Below, in pieces: positions 1 through 10,547 of a DNA stretch of 64,000 bases. Both the position numbers and the translations under genes were made by a program. Origin of the DNA: Pseudomonas poae (GTDB lineage Bacteria > Pseudomonadota > Gammaproteobacteria > Pseudomonadales > Pseudomonadaceae); NCBI GenBank assembly GCA_028869255.1, contig CP110972.1:5556001-5620000 (forward strand), read 5' to 3'. Below the pieces are notes generated by a model. The model searched no databases. It was given only the letters and a program-made list of their open reading frames with translations, and was not told where the DNA came from. How positions within the stretch are numbered: the first letter of the stretch is position 1; every line of letters starts with the position of its first letter.

Positions 1-1
1 G

Positions 2-454
2 GGTCTGCGTGAGTGGGTGGCCCTTCCCGACCTGGGAGTGGCGGGCCTGCGCGCGAAGATCGACACCGGTGCCAGCACCTCCAGCCTGCACGCCACCGAT
101 ATCGAGCCGTTTGAGCGCGACGGTGAGAAGTGGGTGCGCTTTACCGCGCACCTGGGCAGCGTGGTGCAACTGCGTCACCGCCGCTGCGAAGCGCCCCTGG
201 TGACGATGAAAACCATCAAGAGCTCCAATGGCCATGCGCAGGTGCGTTATGTGATCAGCACTACCCTGGCCTTGGGCGATCGGGTTTGGCGGGTGGAGTT
301 CACCCTGGCCTGCCGCAAAGCCATGCGTTACCGCCTGTTGCTGGGCTCCAAGGCGCTGATTGACGGCCATTTGGTGGTCAATCCCGGCGTCAAGTACGTT
401 CAAGACAAGCCGGTGTTCCCGGTCTCTACTATTTCTGCCCCAGGTGCTGCATGA
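2..454 (+). CDS. rimB: RimB-type retropepsin-like protease (5' partial)
   Basis: The frame is open from the window edge ([12 protein letters not shown]...), so the true start lies upstream and the apparent GTG at 17 is internal. The visible protein carries the DTGA aspartyl-protease-like motif in AKIDTGAST, typical of the family named ATP-dependent zinc protease or RimB. RimB is known in P. fluorescens as the partner of RimK in controlling glutamation of ribosomal protein S6. The stop overlaps the rimK start by 4 bp (ATGA), so translation is probably coupled. What remains is nearly full length for the family. Confidence 0.85.
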   Translation, partial: GLREWVALPDLGVAGLRAKIDTGASTSSLHATDIEPFERDGEKWVRFTAHLGSVVQLRHRRCEAPLVTMKTIKSSNGHAQVRYVISTTLALGDRVWRVEFTLACRKAMRYRLLLGSKALIDGHLVVNPGVKYVQDKPVFPVSTISAPGAA

Positions 455-1355
455 AGATTGCTGTGCTGTCGCGAAACCCGCGTCTGTATTCCACCCGCCG
501 CCTGGTCGAGGCCGGCACCGAACGTGGCCACGAAATGGTGGTGATCGACACGTTGCGTGCCTATATGAACATTGCCAGCCACAAGCCGCAGATCCACTAC
601 CGGGGCAAGCCGCTGGAGGGGTTTGATGCAGTGATCCCGCGGATCGGCGCTTCGGTGACGTTCTACGGCTGCGCGGTGTTGCGCCAGTTTGAAATGATGG
701 GGGTGTTCCCCCTCAATGAATCCGTGGCCATCGCCCGCTCGCGGGACAAGTTGCGCTCGCTGCAACTGCTGTCGCGCCGGGGCATCGGCCTGCCGGTGAC
801 CGGTTTTGCCCACTCCCCGATGACATCCCGGACCTGATCGAGATGGTCAACGGCGCACCGCTGGTGATCAAAGTGCTGGAAGGCACCCAGGGCATCGGCG
901 TGGTGTTGTGTGAAACAGCGACCGCTGCAGAGTCGGTGATCGAGGCATTTATGGGCCTCAAGCAGAACATCATGGTGCAGGAGTACATCAAGGAGGCCGG
1001 CGGTGCGGATATCCGCTGCTTCGTGGTGGGCGACAAGGTGATTGCCGCGATGAAACGCCAGGCCAAGCCCGGGGAGTTCCGCTCCAACCTGCACCGGGGT
1101 GGCAGCGCCAGCCTGATCAAGATCACCCCGGAAGAGCGCATGACCGCGCTGCGGGCGGCCAAGGTCATGGGGTTGGCCGTGGCGGGTGTGGATATCTTGC
1201 GCTCCAACCACGGGCCGCTGGTGATGGAGGTGAACTCGTCGCCGGGGTTGGAAGGGATCGAGACCACCACTGGCAAGGATGTGGCGGGCATCATCATTCA
1301 GCATCTGGAGAAGAATGGTGGGCCGAATATGACCAGAACCAAGGGTAAGGGTTGA
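451..1355 (+). pseudogene. rimK: RimK, ribosomal protein S6 glutamate ligase, frameshifted as sequenced
   Basis: ATP-grasp ligase of about 301 residues that adds glutamates to the C-terminus of ribosomal protein S6. The N-terminal 120 residues run in one frame to GFAHSP, then a premature TGA ends that frame at 837. The rest ([18 protein letters not shown] onward, including the ATP-grasp core, [17 protein letters not shown] and [11 protein letters not shown]) continues one frame over to 1355. One missing base in the CCCCG stretch at 815-819 restores a full RimK (HSPDDIPDL). Both halves are otherwise well conserved, so a sequencing deletion is as likely as a real mutation. It overlaps rimB upstream. 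Confidence 0.88.
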
Positions 1356-1387
1356 TCAGGCACATTCTGTGACACGCTGAAAACCAA

Positions 1388-1449
1388 TGTGGGAACTGGT
1401 TGGTGTGGGAGCTGGCTTGCCTGCTCCCACACCAGCCAGCTCCCACATT
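1388..1449. repeat. REP-type inverted repeat between rimK and envZ
   Basis: Two 25-nt arms beginning ATGTGGGA and ending TCCCACAT pair with two mismatches around a 12-nt centre. It lies between the convergent rimK and envZ genes, where it could also stop transcription. The GTGGGAGCTGGCTTGCCTG core is the repeat seen throughout this window. Confidence 0.75.
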
Positions 1450-1465
1450 TATTTGCTGTTGTTTG

Positions 1466-2779
1466 TCAGACCGCGTCTCTTGGCAGCATCAGGCCCAATG
1501 GCAAACGCACCCGCGCCTCCAAGCCGCCCTCTTCCCGATTACGCAGCTCAACATTGCCGCCATGCATCGACGCAATCCGACGCACAATCGCCAAGCCCAA
1601 CCCCGTACCTTTACCGCCTCGCGCACGGTCGCCACGGGTAAACGGGTTGAAAATGCCTTCCAGTTCAGCCGGGTCAATCCCGGTGCCCCGGTCCATCACA
1701 CTCAGCACCACATAAGGCGCGGTGCTGTCGCCAGAGACGTACGCCGCCACTTCCACATCCGAGCCGGCGTGGTGCAGGGCGTTGCCGATCAGGTTGTTCA
1801 ACAGGCGCTTCATCGAGACCCGGCGCAACGCAAACGGCTGGATCGGTTCCAGGCGCATGCGCACCTGTTCACCGTTCTGGTTGTAGGGTGCGACCACTTC
1901 ACGTACCAGGTCCGTGAGGTCGACCTCCTCCACCACTTCGTCACGGCCATCGCGGATAAACGCCAGGAACTGGTCGAGAATCGCGTCCATGTCCTCGATA
2001 TCGCGCACCATGTCATCCGTGAGGTCGGTGTGGTTGCCCATCAACTCCAGGGACAAGCGCAATCGCGTCAGCGGTGTGCGCAAGTCATGGGACACCCCCG
2101 CCAGCATCAGCTCGCGTTCGCGCCCGGCCTGTTCGACATCCTCCGCCATCTGGTTGAACGCCCCGTACACCTCGGTCATCTCACTGGGCGTATCACTGAC
2201 CGGCAGGCGCACACTGCGCCCCTGCCCCAGCTGGCGCGCAGCAAATACCAGGCGTTTGAGCGGCTGGTTGAGCTGGCGCACGAAAATCCACGCGGACGCG
2301 GTTGAAAGCAAGCCGATCGCCAGGAACCAGCCCAGCACGTTCCAGATCTTCTGCCCCCGTAACGGATGCGGGTACAACGGCACCTTCAGCCAATCCTCAC
2401 CCAGGCTGGGCGCACGCACCCACAGCGCCGGCGACACATGCATGCGCAGCCGCACTTCGGTGTCTTCACCCAGTTCGGCCTGCATCTGGCGTTGGTAGAT
2501 CTCACTGTAGGGCCAATGTTGCTCGCCCTCCGGCACACCGGCACCGGCGACGCGCACCAGCGTAGCCGCCTTGGCGATTTTTTCGCGGTTCTCGGGGTCG
2601 GCCGCCCAATAGGCGCGCAGCGTCAGGGCGACACCGTGGCTGTACTGCCGATCCACCAGCACGTCTTCGTTCATCAGCAGATAAACCAGCGTAAGCGCCT
2701 TGGAAAACAGAACGACGATCAGCACCAGCCAAAGGGTGCGGGAGAAGAAACTTTGCGGGAACCACAACGGGGTTTTCAT
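1466..2779 (-). CDS. envZ: EnvZ/AmgS-type sensor histidine kinase
   Basis: Inner-membrane sensor kinase of 437 residues. A first membrane helix (about residues 12-36) is followed by a periplasmic segment to about 146, a second helix (147-166) and a HAMP linker. The HisKA motif GVSHDLRTPLTRL has the phospho-acceptor His231. The ATPase domain has the N box NNLIGNALHHA (328-338), DRGTGID and GKGTGLGLAI. It lies downstream of ompR on the same strand with a 117-bp gap. The local order matches P. aeruginosa PA5199 (AmgS), which responds to envelope damage by aminoglycosides; that role here is inferred from synteny. Confidence 0.93.
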   Translation of the reverse strand: MKTPLWFPQSFFSRTLWLVLIVVLFSKALTLVYLLMNEDVLVDRQYSHGVALTLRAYWAADPENREKIAKAATLVRVAGAGVPEGEQHWPYSEIYQRQMQAELGEDTEVRLRMHVSPALWVRAPSLGEDWLKVPLYPHPLRGQKIWNVLGWFLAIGLLSTASAWIFVRQLNQPLKRLVFAARQLGQGRSVRLPVSDTPSEMTEVYGAFNQMAEDVEQAGRERELMLAGVSHDLRTPLTRLRLSLELMGNHTDLTDDMVRDIEDMDAILDQFLAFIRDGRDEVVEEVDLTDLVREVVAPYNQNGEQVRMRLEPIQPFALRRVSMKRLLNNLIGNALHHAGSDVEVAAYVSGDSTAPYVVLSVMDRGTGIDPAELEGIFNPFTRGDRARGGKGTGLGLAIVRRIASMHGGNVELRNREEGGLEARVRLPLGLMLPRDAV

Positions 2780-2896
2780 AGATGACAGCTAAACACCTTG
2801 CAGGAACGAGCGGCGCTCGCAGAATTGCAGGCGCCGGGTATCCCGTAGACTCTCATGGAGCCAAACGCCGGAATACCCGCCGCTGCAAATCATCGG

Positions 2897-3637
2897 TCAC
2901 TTGGTGGCGGTGCCATCCGGCACAAACACATAACCTACGCCCCACACCGTTTGGATATACCGTGGCTTGGACGGGTCCGGCTCGATCATCCGGCGCAGAC
3001 GGGAAATCTGCACGTCGATGGAGCGCTCCAGGGCATCCCACTCCCGGCCACGGGCCAGGTTCATCAGCTTGTCGCGGGTCAGCGGCTGGCGTGCATTCAT
3101 CACCAGCGCCTTGAGTACCGCGAACTCGCCGGTGGTGAGCATGTGCACTTCGTCGCCACGCTTGAGTTCACGGGTGGCCAGCGACAGTTCGTAGTCGCCA
3201 AAGGTCACGCTTTCGTCTTCGCTGCCCGGTGCGCCCGGTACCGGAGGCGCCTGGCGACGCAATACGGCTTTGACCCGCGCCATCAGCTCGTCCGGGTTGA
3301 ACGGCTTGGCCAGATAGTCATCGGCGCCCAGCTCAAGACCCTTGATGCGGCTCAGCTCATCGCCCTTGGCGGTGAGCATGATGATCGGGATCTGGTTGTT
3401 CGCACCGCGCAGGCGTTTGCAGGCGGTCAGGCCGTCTTCGCCGGGCAGCATCAGGTCGAGCACCACCAGATTGAATACTTCACGCCCCAACAGGCGGTCC
3501 ATCTGCTCGGTGTTCGGCACCGCGCGGGCACGATAGCCCTTGGAGTTGAAGAAGCGCTCCAGCAGGCTGCTCAGCCCCGGATCGTCATCAACGATGAGAA
3601 TTTTTTCGCCTTCAGCAGTTTGTGCAGTGCTGCTCAT
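2897..3637 (-). CDS. ompR: OmpR/AmgR response regulator
   Basis: 246-residue OmpR-family regulator. The receiver has the acidic pair VDDD (17-19), phospho-acceptor Asp61 in VVLDLMLPG and the KPF lysine. The C-terminal winged helix contains TTGEFAVLKAL and the wing GVGYVFVPDG. The start is supported by an AGAGGAG ribosome site 7 nt upstream. It pairs with the downstream envZ. In P. aeruginosa the orthologous pair is called AmgR-AmgS and controls envelope-stress genes; here the assignment rests on sequence and gene order. Confidence 0.94.
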   Translation of the reverse strand: MSSTAQTAEGEKILIVDDDPGLSSLLERFFNSKGYRARAVPNTEQMDRLLGREVFNLVVLDLMLPGEDGLTACKRLRGANNQIPIIMLTAKGDELSRIKGLELGADDYLAKPFNPDELMARVKAVLRRQAPPVPGAPGSEDESVTFGDYELSLATRELKRGDEVHMLTTGEFAVLKALVMNARQPLTRDKLMNLARGREWDALERSIDVQISRLRRMIEPDPSKPRYIQTVWGVGYVFVPDGTATK

Positions 3638-3993
3638 TAGATGCTCCTCTTATCTCGGCGCGCATTATGGCGTAGCTGCCGTTATACGCACGGTGTGCAT
3701 TGTTAGCAGATTTTTCCTCTACCGCCAGTAAACCCGCGCTCTGCAACCTTCGGCGCAATCCCCACCCAGGGCAGAACGCTGGTTATAATGCGCCGCCTTT
3801 GTGCAGGGTAATGTCAGACTTTACTGCTTACTGCCTTACCGATTTTCTCAGCGGCGGGCAGCAACTTTCCGATTTCGAGGGTCAATAGGCAGCCTCTTGA
3901 CCCAGGCAGCGGCGCCGACAGGGCCGCTCAACCAGCCTCGCAACGCCTTGTTTTCCGGGCCTGCGAGCTGCTTTCAGAATTTCAGGTGGTTTT
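3638..3993. other. Intergenic region between divergent ompR and tex
   Basis: 356 bp with no convincing ORF. It must hold the ompR promoter on the minus strand and the tex promoter on the plus strand. A consensus TATAAT lies at 3784-3789, about 205 bp before the tex start. The rest would be a long tex leader. I see no tRNA, small-RNA terminator or repeat in it. Confidence 0.5.
3784..3789 (+). promoter_or_regulatory. Possible -10 box for tex
   Basis: Perfect TATAAT upstream of tex. The hexamer 17 bp upstream does not resemble TTGACA, so the promoter is only suggested by the -10 element. Confidence 0.35.
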
Positions 3994-6329
3994 ATGGACA
4001 GCATCAACAGCCGCATTGCCGAGGAACTCGGTGTACGCCCACAACAGGTCGAAGCGGCCGTCGCTCTACTGGATGAAGGCTCCACGGTGCCTTTCATCGC
4101 CCGTTACCGTAAAGAAGTGACCGGCAGCCTCGACGACACCCAATTGCGTCACCTGGAAGAACGCCTGCGCTACCTGCGAGAACTCGACGAACGGCGCATC
4201 AGCATCCTCGCCAGCATCGAGGAACAGGGCAAGCTGACCCCACAACTGGAACGCGACATCAAGCTCGCCGACACCAAGACCCGCCTCGAAGACCTTTACC
4301 TGCCCTACAAGCAAAAGCGCCGCACCAAGGGCCAGATCGCCCTGGAAGCCGGCCTGGGCGAACTGGCCGACGGTCTGTTCAACGACCCGGCGCTGACCCC
4401 GGAAACCGAAGCTGCACGCTTTATCGACGCCGAAAAAGGCGTTGCCGACGTCAAGGCCGCCCTGGAAGGCGCCAAGTACATCCTGATGGAGCGTTTCGCC
4501 GAAAACGCCAGCCTGCTGGAAAAACTGCGCACCTACCTCAAGCAGGAAGCCACCCTCAGCGCCCGCGTTATCGCCGGCAAAGAGGAAGAAGGCGCCAAAT
4601 TCCGCGACTATTTCGAGCACGACGAGCCGCTCAAGAGCATGCCGTCGCACCGTGCGCTGGCGATTTTCCGCGGCCGCAACGAGGGCATTCTCAGCTCCGC
4701 GCTGAAGGTCGGCGACGAGCTACCGGGCACCATGCACCCGTGCGAAGGCATGATCGGGCAACAATTCGGCATCCAGAATCAGAATCGTCCTGCGGACAAG
4801 TGGCTCGGTGAAGTCGTGCGCTGGACCTGGAAGGTCAAGCTCTACACCCACCTGGAAACCGACCTGCTCGGCGAACTTCGCGACGGCGCCGAAACCGAGG
4901 CGATCAACGTATTCGCTCACAACCTGCACGACCTGCTGCTGGCCGCGCCGGCCGGCCCGCGTGCAACGCTGGGCCTCGACCCGGGCCTGCGCACCGGCTG
5001 CAAGGTCGCCGTGGTCGATGCCACCGGCAAGCTGCTGGACCACGCCACCGTGTACCCGCATGTGCCGCACAACAAGTGGGACCAGACCCTCGCGATCCTC
5101 GCCGCGCTGTGCGCCAAGCATGCGGTGGACCTGATCGCCATCGGCAACGGCACCGCCAGCCGTGAAACCGACAAGCTGGCCGCCGAACTGATCAAAAAAT
5201 ACCCAGCCATGAAGATGACCAAGGTCATGGTCTCCGAGGCTGGCGCTTCGGTGTATTCGGCGTCGGAGCTGGCATCCAAGGAATTCCCGGACCTCGACGT
5301 GTCGATCCGTGGCGCGGTGTCCATCGCTCGTCGCCTGCAGGACCCACTGGCCGAACTGGTGAAGATCGACCCTAAATCCATCGGCGTCGGCCAGTACCAG
5401 CACGACGTGTCGCAGCTGAAACTGGCGCGTGGCCTGGATGCCGTGGTGGAAGACTGCGTAAACGCCGTGGGCGTCGACGTGAACACCGCCTCCGTGGCGT
5501 TGCTGGCGCGTATCTCCGGCCTGAACACCACCCTGGCGCAGAATATCGTGACTCACCGTGACGAAAACGGCGCGTTCAAGACCCGCGCCGCGCTGAAAAA
5601 AGTCGCCCGCCTTGGTGAAAAAACCTTCGAACAGGCCGCCGGTTTCCTACGCGTAATGAACGGCGACAACCCGCTGGACGCCTCCGCCGTTCACCCGGAA
5701 GCCTACCCGCTGGTGCAGCGCATTGCCGCCGAGACCGACCGCGATATCCGCTCGCTGATCGGCGACGCGGCGTTCCTCAAGCGCCTGGATCCGAAGAAGT
5801 ACACCGACGAAACCTTCGGCGTGCCGACCATCACCGACATCCTGCAAGAGCTGGAAAAACCTGGCCGCGACCCGCGCCCGGGTTCAAGACCGCCGAGTTC
5901 CGGGACGGCGTCGAAGACCTCAAGGACCTGCAACTGGGCATGATCCTCGAAGGCGTGGTGACCAACGTGACCAACTTCGGCGCCTTTGTAGACATCGGCG
6001 TGCATCAGGACGGTTTGGTGCATATTTCCGCGCTTTCGGAGAAGTTCATCAAGGACCCGCGTGAGGCGGTGAAAGCCGGTGATGTGGTGAAGGTCAAGGT
6101 CATGGAGGTGGACATCCCGCGCAAACGTGTCGGCCTGTCGATGCGCATGAGCGACACCCCCGGCGAGAAAATCGACGGTGCCCGTGGCGCACGCCCCGGC
6201 TCGGCCCCACGCCAGTCGCAAAACCGCTCCGAAAACAGTGCACCACGCAAGGAAACCGCGACCGCAGCGCCGAGCAACAACGCCATGGCCTCGCTGTTCG
6301 CCAATGCCAAACAGTTGAAGAAACGTTGA
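3994..6329 (+). pseudogene. tex: Tex/YhgF RNA-binding transcription accessory protein, frameshifted as sequenced
   Basis: About 778 residues when the frame is repaired. The N-terminal Tex helical region, the YqgF/RNase H-like part ([17 protein letters not shown]) and the helix-hairpin-helix part ([12 protein letters not shown]) run to codon ~629, where the frame derails at CCCGGGTTC (5878-5886). One missing A would give PEFKTAEF, and the other frame then supplies a complete S1 RNA-binding domain ([21 protein letters not shown]...HISALS) and a basic, low-complexity tail. Tex is a conserved nucleic-acid-binding protein needed for toxin expression in Bordetella. The conservation on both sides favours a sequencing indel. 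The stop overlaps the next start (TGATG). Confidence 0.9.
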
Positions 6330-6712
6330 TGGAAATCCCGGCTGGCTTGACCCAAAGCGCTTTCAGCGAGCTGATCGGCTGCCGCCTGCAACGCCTGGAT
6401 GAGGGCGTTGCCGAGGTGGCCCTGACCCTGGAGCCGCACCTGCGCAATCGCGCGGGCAAGCTCCATGGCGGGGCGATTTTCAGCCTGGTGGACATCACCA
6501 TGGGCCTGGCGTGCTCCAGCTCCCATGGTTTTGACCAGCAGAGCGCGACCATCGAGTGCAAGATCAACTACATCCGCGCCGTGGAAGAGGGCGACGTGTT
6601 GTGCACCAGTCGGGTGATTCACGCCGGTCGACGCACTTTGGTGGTTGAGGCCGACGTGTACCAGGACGAACGACTTGTCGCAAAAGCACAGGGCACCTTC
6701 GCTGTCCTATAG
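6329..6712 (+). CDS. PaaI-type hotdog-fold thioesterase
   Basis: 127-residue hotdog-fold protein with GKLHGGAIFSLVD, the HGG-x-D pattern of PaaI/DUF4442-type acyl-CoA thioesterases. I take ATG 6329, which overlaps the tex TGA by one base, rather than the TTG three bases earlier. The position between tex and gshA is the same as in P. aeruginosa PA5202. It probably hydrolyses an acyl-CoA in the cytoplasm, but the substrate cannot be read from sequence. Confidence 0.85.
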   Translation: MEIPAGLTQSAFSELIGCRLQRLDEGVAEVALTLEPHLRNRAGKLHGGAIFSLVDITMGLACSSSHGFDQQSATIECKINYIRAVEEGDVLCTSRVIHAGRRTLVVEADVYQDERLVAKAQGTFAVL

Positions 6713-6926
6713 CTCCCCACCCTCGATTTGAGTTAATTTCGGCGCTGCGACAACAGCGTCGGAATTTTCTTGCTGCGCTATAGCCCAATTCATGGAGTGA
6801 AGTAGGCTTTTTCATTGCGGGTCAAATCGACTCAAAACCAGGCGATAACGCCAGTTTCAACTTCACCCTTGTAGACCGTCCTGCCCACCCCCATATTGGG
6901 GCGACTGACGCGTGAAGGAATCCAAC

Positions 6927-8510
6927 TTGAGCGAACTTCTCAACCGCCGCCTGGCCCTGCTCGGCAAGCGCGAACACCTCTCCCTGCTAGAGCAATGCTT
7001 GCACGGCATCGAGCGTGAATGCCTACGCGTCACCGGTGAGGGTCGCCTGGCGCAAACGCCGCACCCTGAAGCCCTGGGCGCCGCGTTGACCCACGAACAG
7101 ATCACCACCGACTACTCGGAATCGTTGCTGGAGTTCATCACCCCAGCCCTGCCCAACCCGGCCGATACCCTGAGCAGCCTGGACAAGATCCACCGCTTTG
7201 CCTACAGCAAGCTGGGCAGCGAATACCTGTGGAGCCCCTCGATGCCGTGCCCGTTGCCGGCCGAGGAAGATATTCCGATTGCCTACTACGGCACCTCCAA
7301 TATCGGACAGCTCAAGTACGTGTATCGCAAGGGCCTGGCCCTGCGGTACGGCAAGACCATGCAGTGTATTGCCGGCATCCACTACAACTTTTCCCTGCCG
7401 GAAAAGTTGTGGCCGTTGCTCAAGGAGACTGAAGGCTTCGTCGGCACCGACCGCGACTACCAGTCCACTGCCTATATCGCGCTGATCCGTAATTTCCGCC
7501 GTTACAGCTGGCTGCTGATGTACCTGTTTGGTGCCTCGCCAGCCCTGGACGCGGGTTTCCTGCGCGGTCGTTCGCACCAGCTGGAAGTGCTGGACGCCGA
7601 CACCCTGTACCTGCCCTATGCCACCAGCCTGCGCATGAGCGACCTGGGTTACCAGAGCAACGCCCAGGCCGGCCTGACGCCGTGCTACAACGACCTGAGC
7701 AGCTACACCGACAGCCTGCGCGAAGCGGTGGCAACGCCTTACGCGCCGTACGTCGAAGTCGGCACGCACAAGGACGGTGAGTGGGTGCAGCTCAACACCA
7801 ACATCCTGCAGATCGAAAACGAGTACTACTCCAATATCCGCCCCAAACGGGTGACCTACACCGGCGAGCGGCCGATCCAGGCGCTGGTGGCCCGTGGCAT
7901 CCAGTACATCGAAGTGCGCTGCCTGGACATCAACCCGTTCCTGCCGATGGGTATCGACCTGCCGGAATCGCGTTTCCTCGACGCCTTCCTGCTGTACTGC
8001 GCGCTGAATGACAGCCCGCTGTTCGCCGACAACGAGTGCGGCAATGCCACGTCCAACTTCCTCAGCGTGGTCAAGGAAGGTCGCCGCCCGGGCCTGCAAT
8101 TGCAGCGCAAGGGCCAGGCGGTGGACATGAAGGAATGGGCCACCGAGCTGCTTGAGCAGATTGCGCCGCTGGCGGCCTTACTGGATCAAAGCCACGGCAT
8201 CACTGAACACAGCCAGGCGCTCGACGCCCAACTGGCCAAGGTCAAGGATCCGTCCCTGACCCCTTCGGCCCAAGTGCTGGCGGCGATGGCCGAGCGCAAA
8301 GAGAGTTTTGCGCAGTTCTCCCTGCACCAGAGCGAAGTGCATGCCGAGCATTTTCGCAGCGAGCCGTTGGCTGCCGAGGAACAAGCACGCTTTGAAGAGC
8401 TGGCGCGCACGTCGCTGGCACAGCAGGCGGAACTGGAGCAGAACGAAGTGGGCGATTTCGATGTATTTGTCGGGTCGTACCAGGCGAGCATTCTGGCGAT
8501 CAGCAACTAA
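6927..8510 (+). CDS. gshA: Glutamate-cysteine ligase
   Basis: Catalyses ATP-dependent gamma-glutamylcysteine formation, the first step of glutathione synthesis. The protein is 527 residues with conserved blocks [33 protein letters not shown] and [12 protein letters not shown] of the proteobacterial GshA type. A GTG at 6912 would add five residues, but AAGGAA at 6915-6920 sits six bases before TTG 6927, which gives the expected [13 protein letters not shown] start, so I prefer the TTG. About 200 bp upstream to the thioesterase carry no gene. A hairpin terminator follows. Confidence 0.93.
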   Translation: MSELLNRRLALLGKREHLSLLEQCLHGIERECLRVTGEGRLAQTPHPEALGAALTHEQITTDYSESLLEFITPALPNPADTLSSLDKIHRFAYSKLGSEYLWSPSMPCPLPAEEDIPIAYYGTSNIGQLKYVYRKGLALRYGKTMQCIAGIHYNFSLPEKLWPLLKETEGFVGTDRDYQSTAYIALIRNFRRYSWLLMYLFGASPALDAGFLRGRSHQLEVLDADTLYLPYATSLRMSDLGYQSNAQAGLTPCYNDLSSYTDSLREAVATPYAPYVEVGTHKDGEWVQLNTNILQIENEYYSNIRPKRVTYTGERPIQALVARGIQYIEVRCLDINPFLPMGIDLPESRFLDAFLLYCALNDSPLFADNECGNATSNFLSVVKEGRRPGLQLQRKGQAVDMKEWATELLEQIAPLAALLDQSHGITEHSQALDAQLAKVKDPSLTPSAQVLAAMAERKESFAQFSLHQSEVHAEHFRSEPLAAEEQARFEELARTSLAQQAELEQNEVGDFDVFVGSYQASILAISN

Positions 8511-8521
8511 GCCTTATGCAC

Positions 8522-8546
8522 AAAGCCCTGTGGGAGCAGGGCTTTT
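8522..8546 (+). terminator. Rho-independent terminator of gshA
   Basis: Perfect 9-bp stem AAAGCCCTG/CAGGGCTTT with loop TGGGAG, followed by a short T run, 11 bp after the gshA stop. Confidence 0.7.
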
Positions 8547-8632
8547 GTGGGAGCCGGGCTTGCCCGCGATGCAGACGCCTCAGTATTTCAGTAGTACCGA
8601 GTCAAGGCTTTCGCAGGCAAGCCGGCTCCCAC
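8546..8632. repeat. REP doublet (REPIN)
   Basis: Inverted pair of TGTGGGAGCCGGGCTTGCCCGCGA and its near-complement AGGCAAGCCGGCTCCCA, separated by a variable spacer, between gshA and the tau promoter. Confidence 0.8.
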
Positions 8633-8685
8633 CTTTGCCCTCACCCGCCGGAAGAATGGGCGCCACTTTTCTGCTAATAAGCTAA

Positions 8686-8710
8686 TTCGAAAATGTTATT
8701 TATTTTCGGA
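8686..8710. promoter_or_regulatory. AT-rich dyad upstream of tauA (candidate CysB-family site)
   Basis: TTCGAAAAT and ATTTTCGGA form a dyad (7 perfect inner pairs, one outer mismatch) around the 7-nt spacer GTTATTT, 63 bp before the tauA start. Taurine operons are controlled by CysB/Cbl-type LysR proteins in enteric bacteria; the assignment here is inference. Confidence 0.4.
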
Positions 8711-8772
8711 TTCTTAGATCATTTAGTCTCCTCACACGCCGACCCTCGGCCGCCTGATTGAGGAGCTTCCCC

Positions 8773-9750
8773 TTGAAACTGTTAACCCCTCTGCGCCTCC
8801 TTGCGGCGTTGTCCCTGGCCGGTGCCAGCCTGTTTGCCCAGGCGGCGGATGTGACCATCGCCTACCAGACCACCGTGGACCCGGCGAAAGTCGCCCAGGC
8901 CGACGGCGCGTACGAAAAAGCCACCAATGCCAAGATCGACTGGCGCAAATTCGACAATGGCGCCGACATCATCGCCGCCATCGCCTCCGGCGACGTGCAG
9001 ATCGGCTACCTCGGTTCCAGCCCGCTGACCGCTGCCATCACCCGCAAAGTGCCGGTGGAAACGTTCCTCGTCGCCACCCAGATCGGCGGCGCCGAAGCCC
9101 TGGTGGCGCGCAACGGTTCGGGGATCAACAGCCCGCAGGACCTGGTCGGCAAGAAGGTCGCCGTGCCGTTCGTGTCCACCGGCCACTACAGCCTGCTAGC
9201 CGCGCTGAAGCACTGGAACATCGACCCGTCGAAAGTCACCATCCTCAACCTCGCGCCACCGGCGATCATTGCTGCGTGGAAGCGCGGTGATATCGACGCC
9301 ACCTACGTATGGGACCCCGCCCTGGGCGTGGCCAAGGAAAACGGCAAGGTGCTGATCACCTCCGGCGAGCTGGCCAAGTTTGGGGCGCCGACCTTCGATG
9401 CGTGGATCGTGCGTAAGGATTTTGCCGAGAAGCACCCGGAAATCGTCACCGCCTTCGCCAAAGTCACCCTGGACGCCTACGCCGCGTACCGCAAAGACCC
9501 ACAAGCCTGGCTCGCCGACAAAGACAACGTCGACAAGCTGGTCAAGCTCTCCGGCGCCAAGGCCACTGACATCCCATTGCTACTGCAAGGCAACGTCTAC
9601 CCGCTGGCCGCTGACCAGGTGACCCTGCTGGGCGCACCGACCACCAAGGCCGTGACCGACACCGCTGCGTTCTTGAAGGAACAAGGCAAGGTCGACGCCG
9701 TGCTGCCGGACTACGCCCCATATGTCAGCGCCAAGTTCATCACTAACTGA
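8773..9750 (+). CDS. tauA: Taurine ABC transporter, periplasmic binding protein
   Basis: 325-residue binding protein with signal peptide (hydrophobic core [16 protein letters not shown], cleavage after AQA). The mature part [18 protein letters not shown] and the [12 protein letters not shown] block are typical of TauA within the SsuA/TauA/NrtA family. GAGGAG at 8760-8765 sits 7 bp before TTG 8773, which I take as start; the TTG at 8758 overlaps that ribosome site and would spoil the signal peptide. First gene of tauABCD, which imports taurine and releases sulfite under sulfur limitation. Confidence 0.93.
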   Translation: MKLLTPLRLLAALSLAGASLFAQAADVTIAYQTTVDPAKVAQADGAYEKATNAKIDWRKFDNGADIIAAIASGDVQIGYLGSSPLTAAITRKVPVETFLVATQIGGAEALVARNGSGINSPQDLVGKKVAVPFVSTGHYSLLAALKHWNIDPSKVTILNLAPPAIIAAWKRGDIDATYVWDPALGVAKENGKVLITSGELAKFGAPTFDAWIVRKDFAEKHPEIVTAFAKVTLDAYAAYRKDPQAWLADKDNVDKLVKLSGAKATDIPLLLQGNVYPLAADQVTLLGAPTTKAVTDTAAFLKEQGKVDAVLPDYAPYVSAKFITN

Positions 9751-9767
9751 TTCGGGAGTTCATCGCG

Positions 9768-10547
9768 ATGGCCTTGCTACAACTGGAGCGCATCAGCGCA
9801 CAGTACCCAGGCGCCACACAACCGGTACTGTCTGACATTTCACTCGACCTCGGGCCCCAGCAATTGCTGGTCGCCCTCGGCCCGTCCGGCAGTGGCAAGA
9901 CTTCGCTGTTGAACCTGATCGCCGGTTTTGTCGAACCTTCCGCCGGGCGCATAACCCTCGACGGTGTTCCGGTCAAAGGGCCCAGCGCCGAACGCGGCGT
10001 GGTGTTCCGGGACGACGCCCTGCTGCCCTGGCAGGACGTGCTGGCCAATGTCGGCTTCGGCCTGGAGCTGGCCGGTGTGCCCAAGGCGCAACGTGAAATT
10101 CGCGCCCGGGAGATGCTGGCCCTGGTCGACCTGGCCGGTTTCGACAGCCGCCGCATCTGGCAGCTCTCCGGCGGCCAGAAGCAGCGTGTCGGCCTGGCCC
10201 GCGCCCTGGCGGCAGACCCGCGGGTATTGCTGATGGACGAACCCTTCGGCGCCCTCGATGCCTTCACCCGCGAACAGATGCAGGAATTGCTCCTGCAAGT
10301 CTGGCGGCGCACGGCCAAACCGGTGTTTCTGATTACCCACGACATTGAAGAGGCGGTATTCCTCGCCACCGATTTGATTCTGCTGGCGCCCAACCCAGGC
10401 CAGATCGTCGAGCGCCTGCACCTGGACTTCGGCCAGCGCTACGCCGCCGGTGAGTCGGCGCGGGCAATCAAGTCCGACCCGCGTTTTATCGAAACCCGCG
10501 AACACGTGCTGGGCAAAGTGTTCTCGCAACGGCAGGTGTCCGCATGA
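9768..10547 (+). CDS. tauB: Taurine ABC transporter, ATP-binding subunit
   Basis: 259-residue ABC ATPase with Walker [10 protein letters not shown], signature [15 protein letters not shown], Walker [12 protein letters not shown] and the switch His in ITHDIEEAV. The Q-loop region reads [13 protein letters not shown], as in TauB/SsuB proteins. It lies 17 bp after tauA, and its stop overlaps the tauC start by 4 bp. It energises taurine uptake with TauC. Confidence 0.94.
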   Translation: MALLQLERISAQYPGATQPVLSDISLDLGPQQLLVALGPSGSGKTSLLNLIAGFVEPSAGRITLDGVPVKGPSAERGVVFRDDALLPWQDVLANVGFGLELAGVPKAQREIRAREMLALVDLAGFDSRRIWQLSGGQKQRVGLARALAADPRVLLMDEPFGALDAFTREQMQELLLQVWRRTAKPVFLITHDIEEAVFLATDLILLAPNPGQIVERLHLDFGQRYAAGESARAIKSDPRFIETREHVLGKVFSQRQVSA

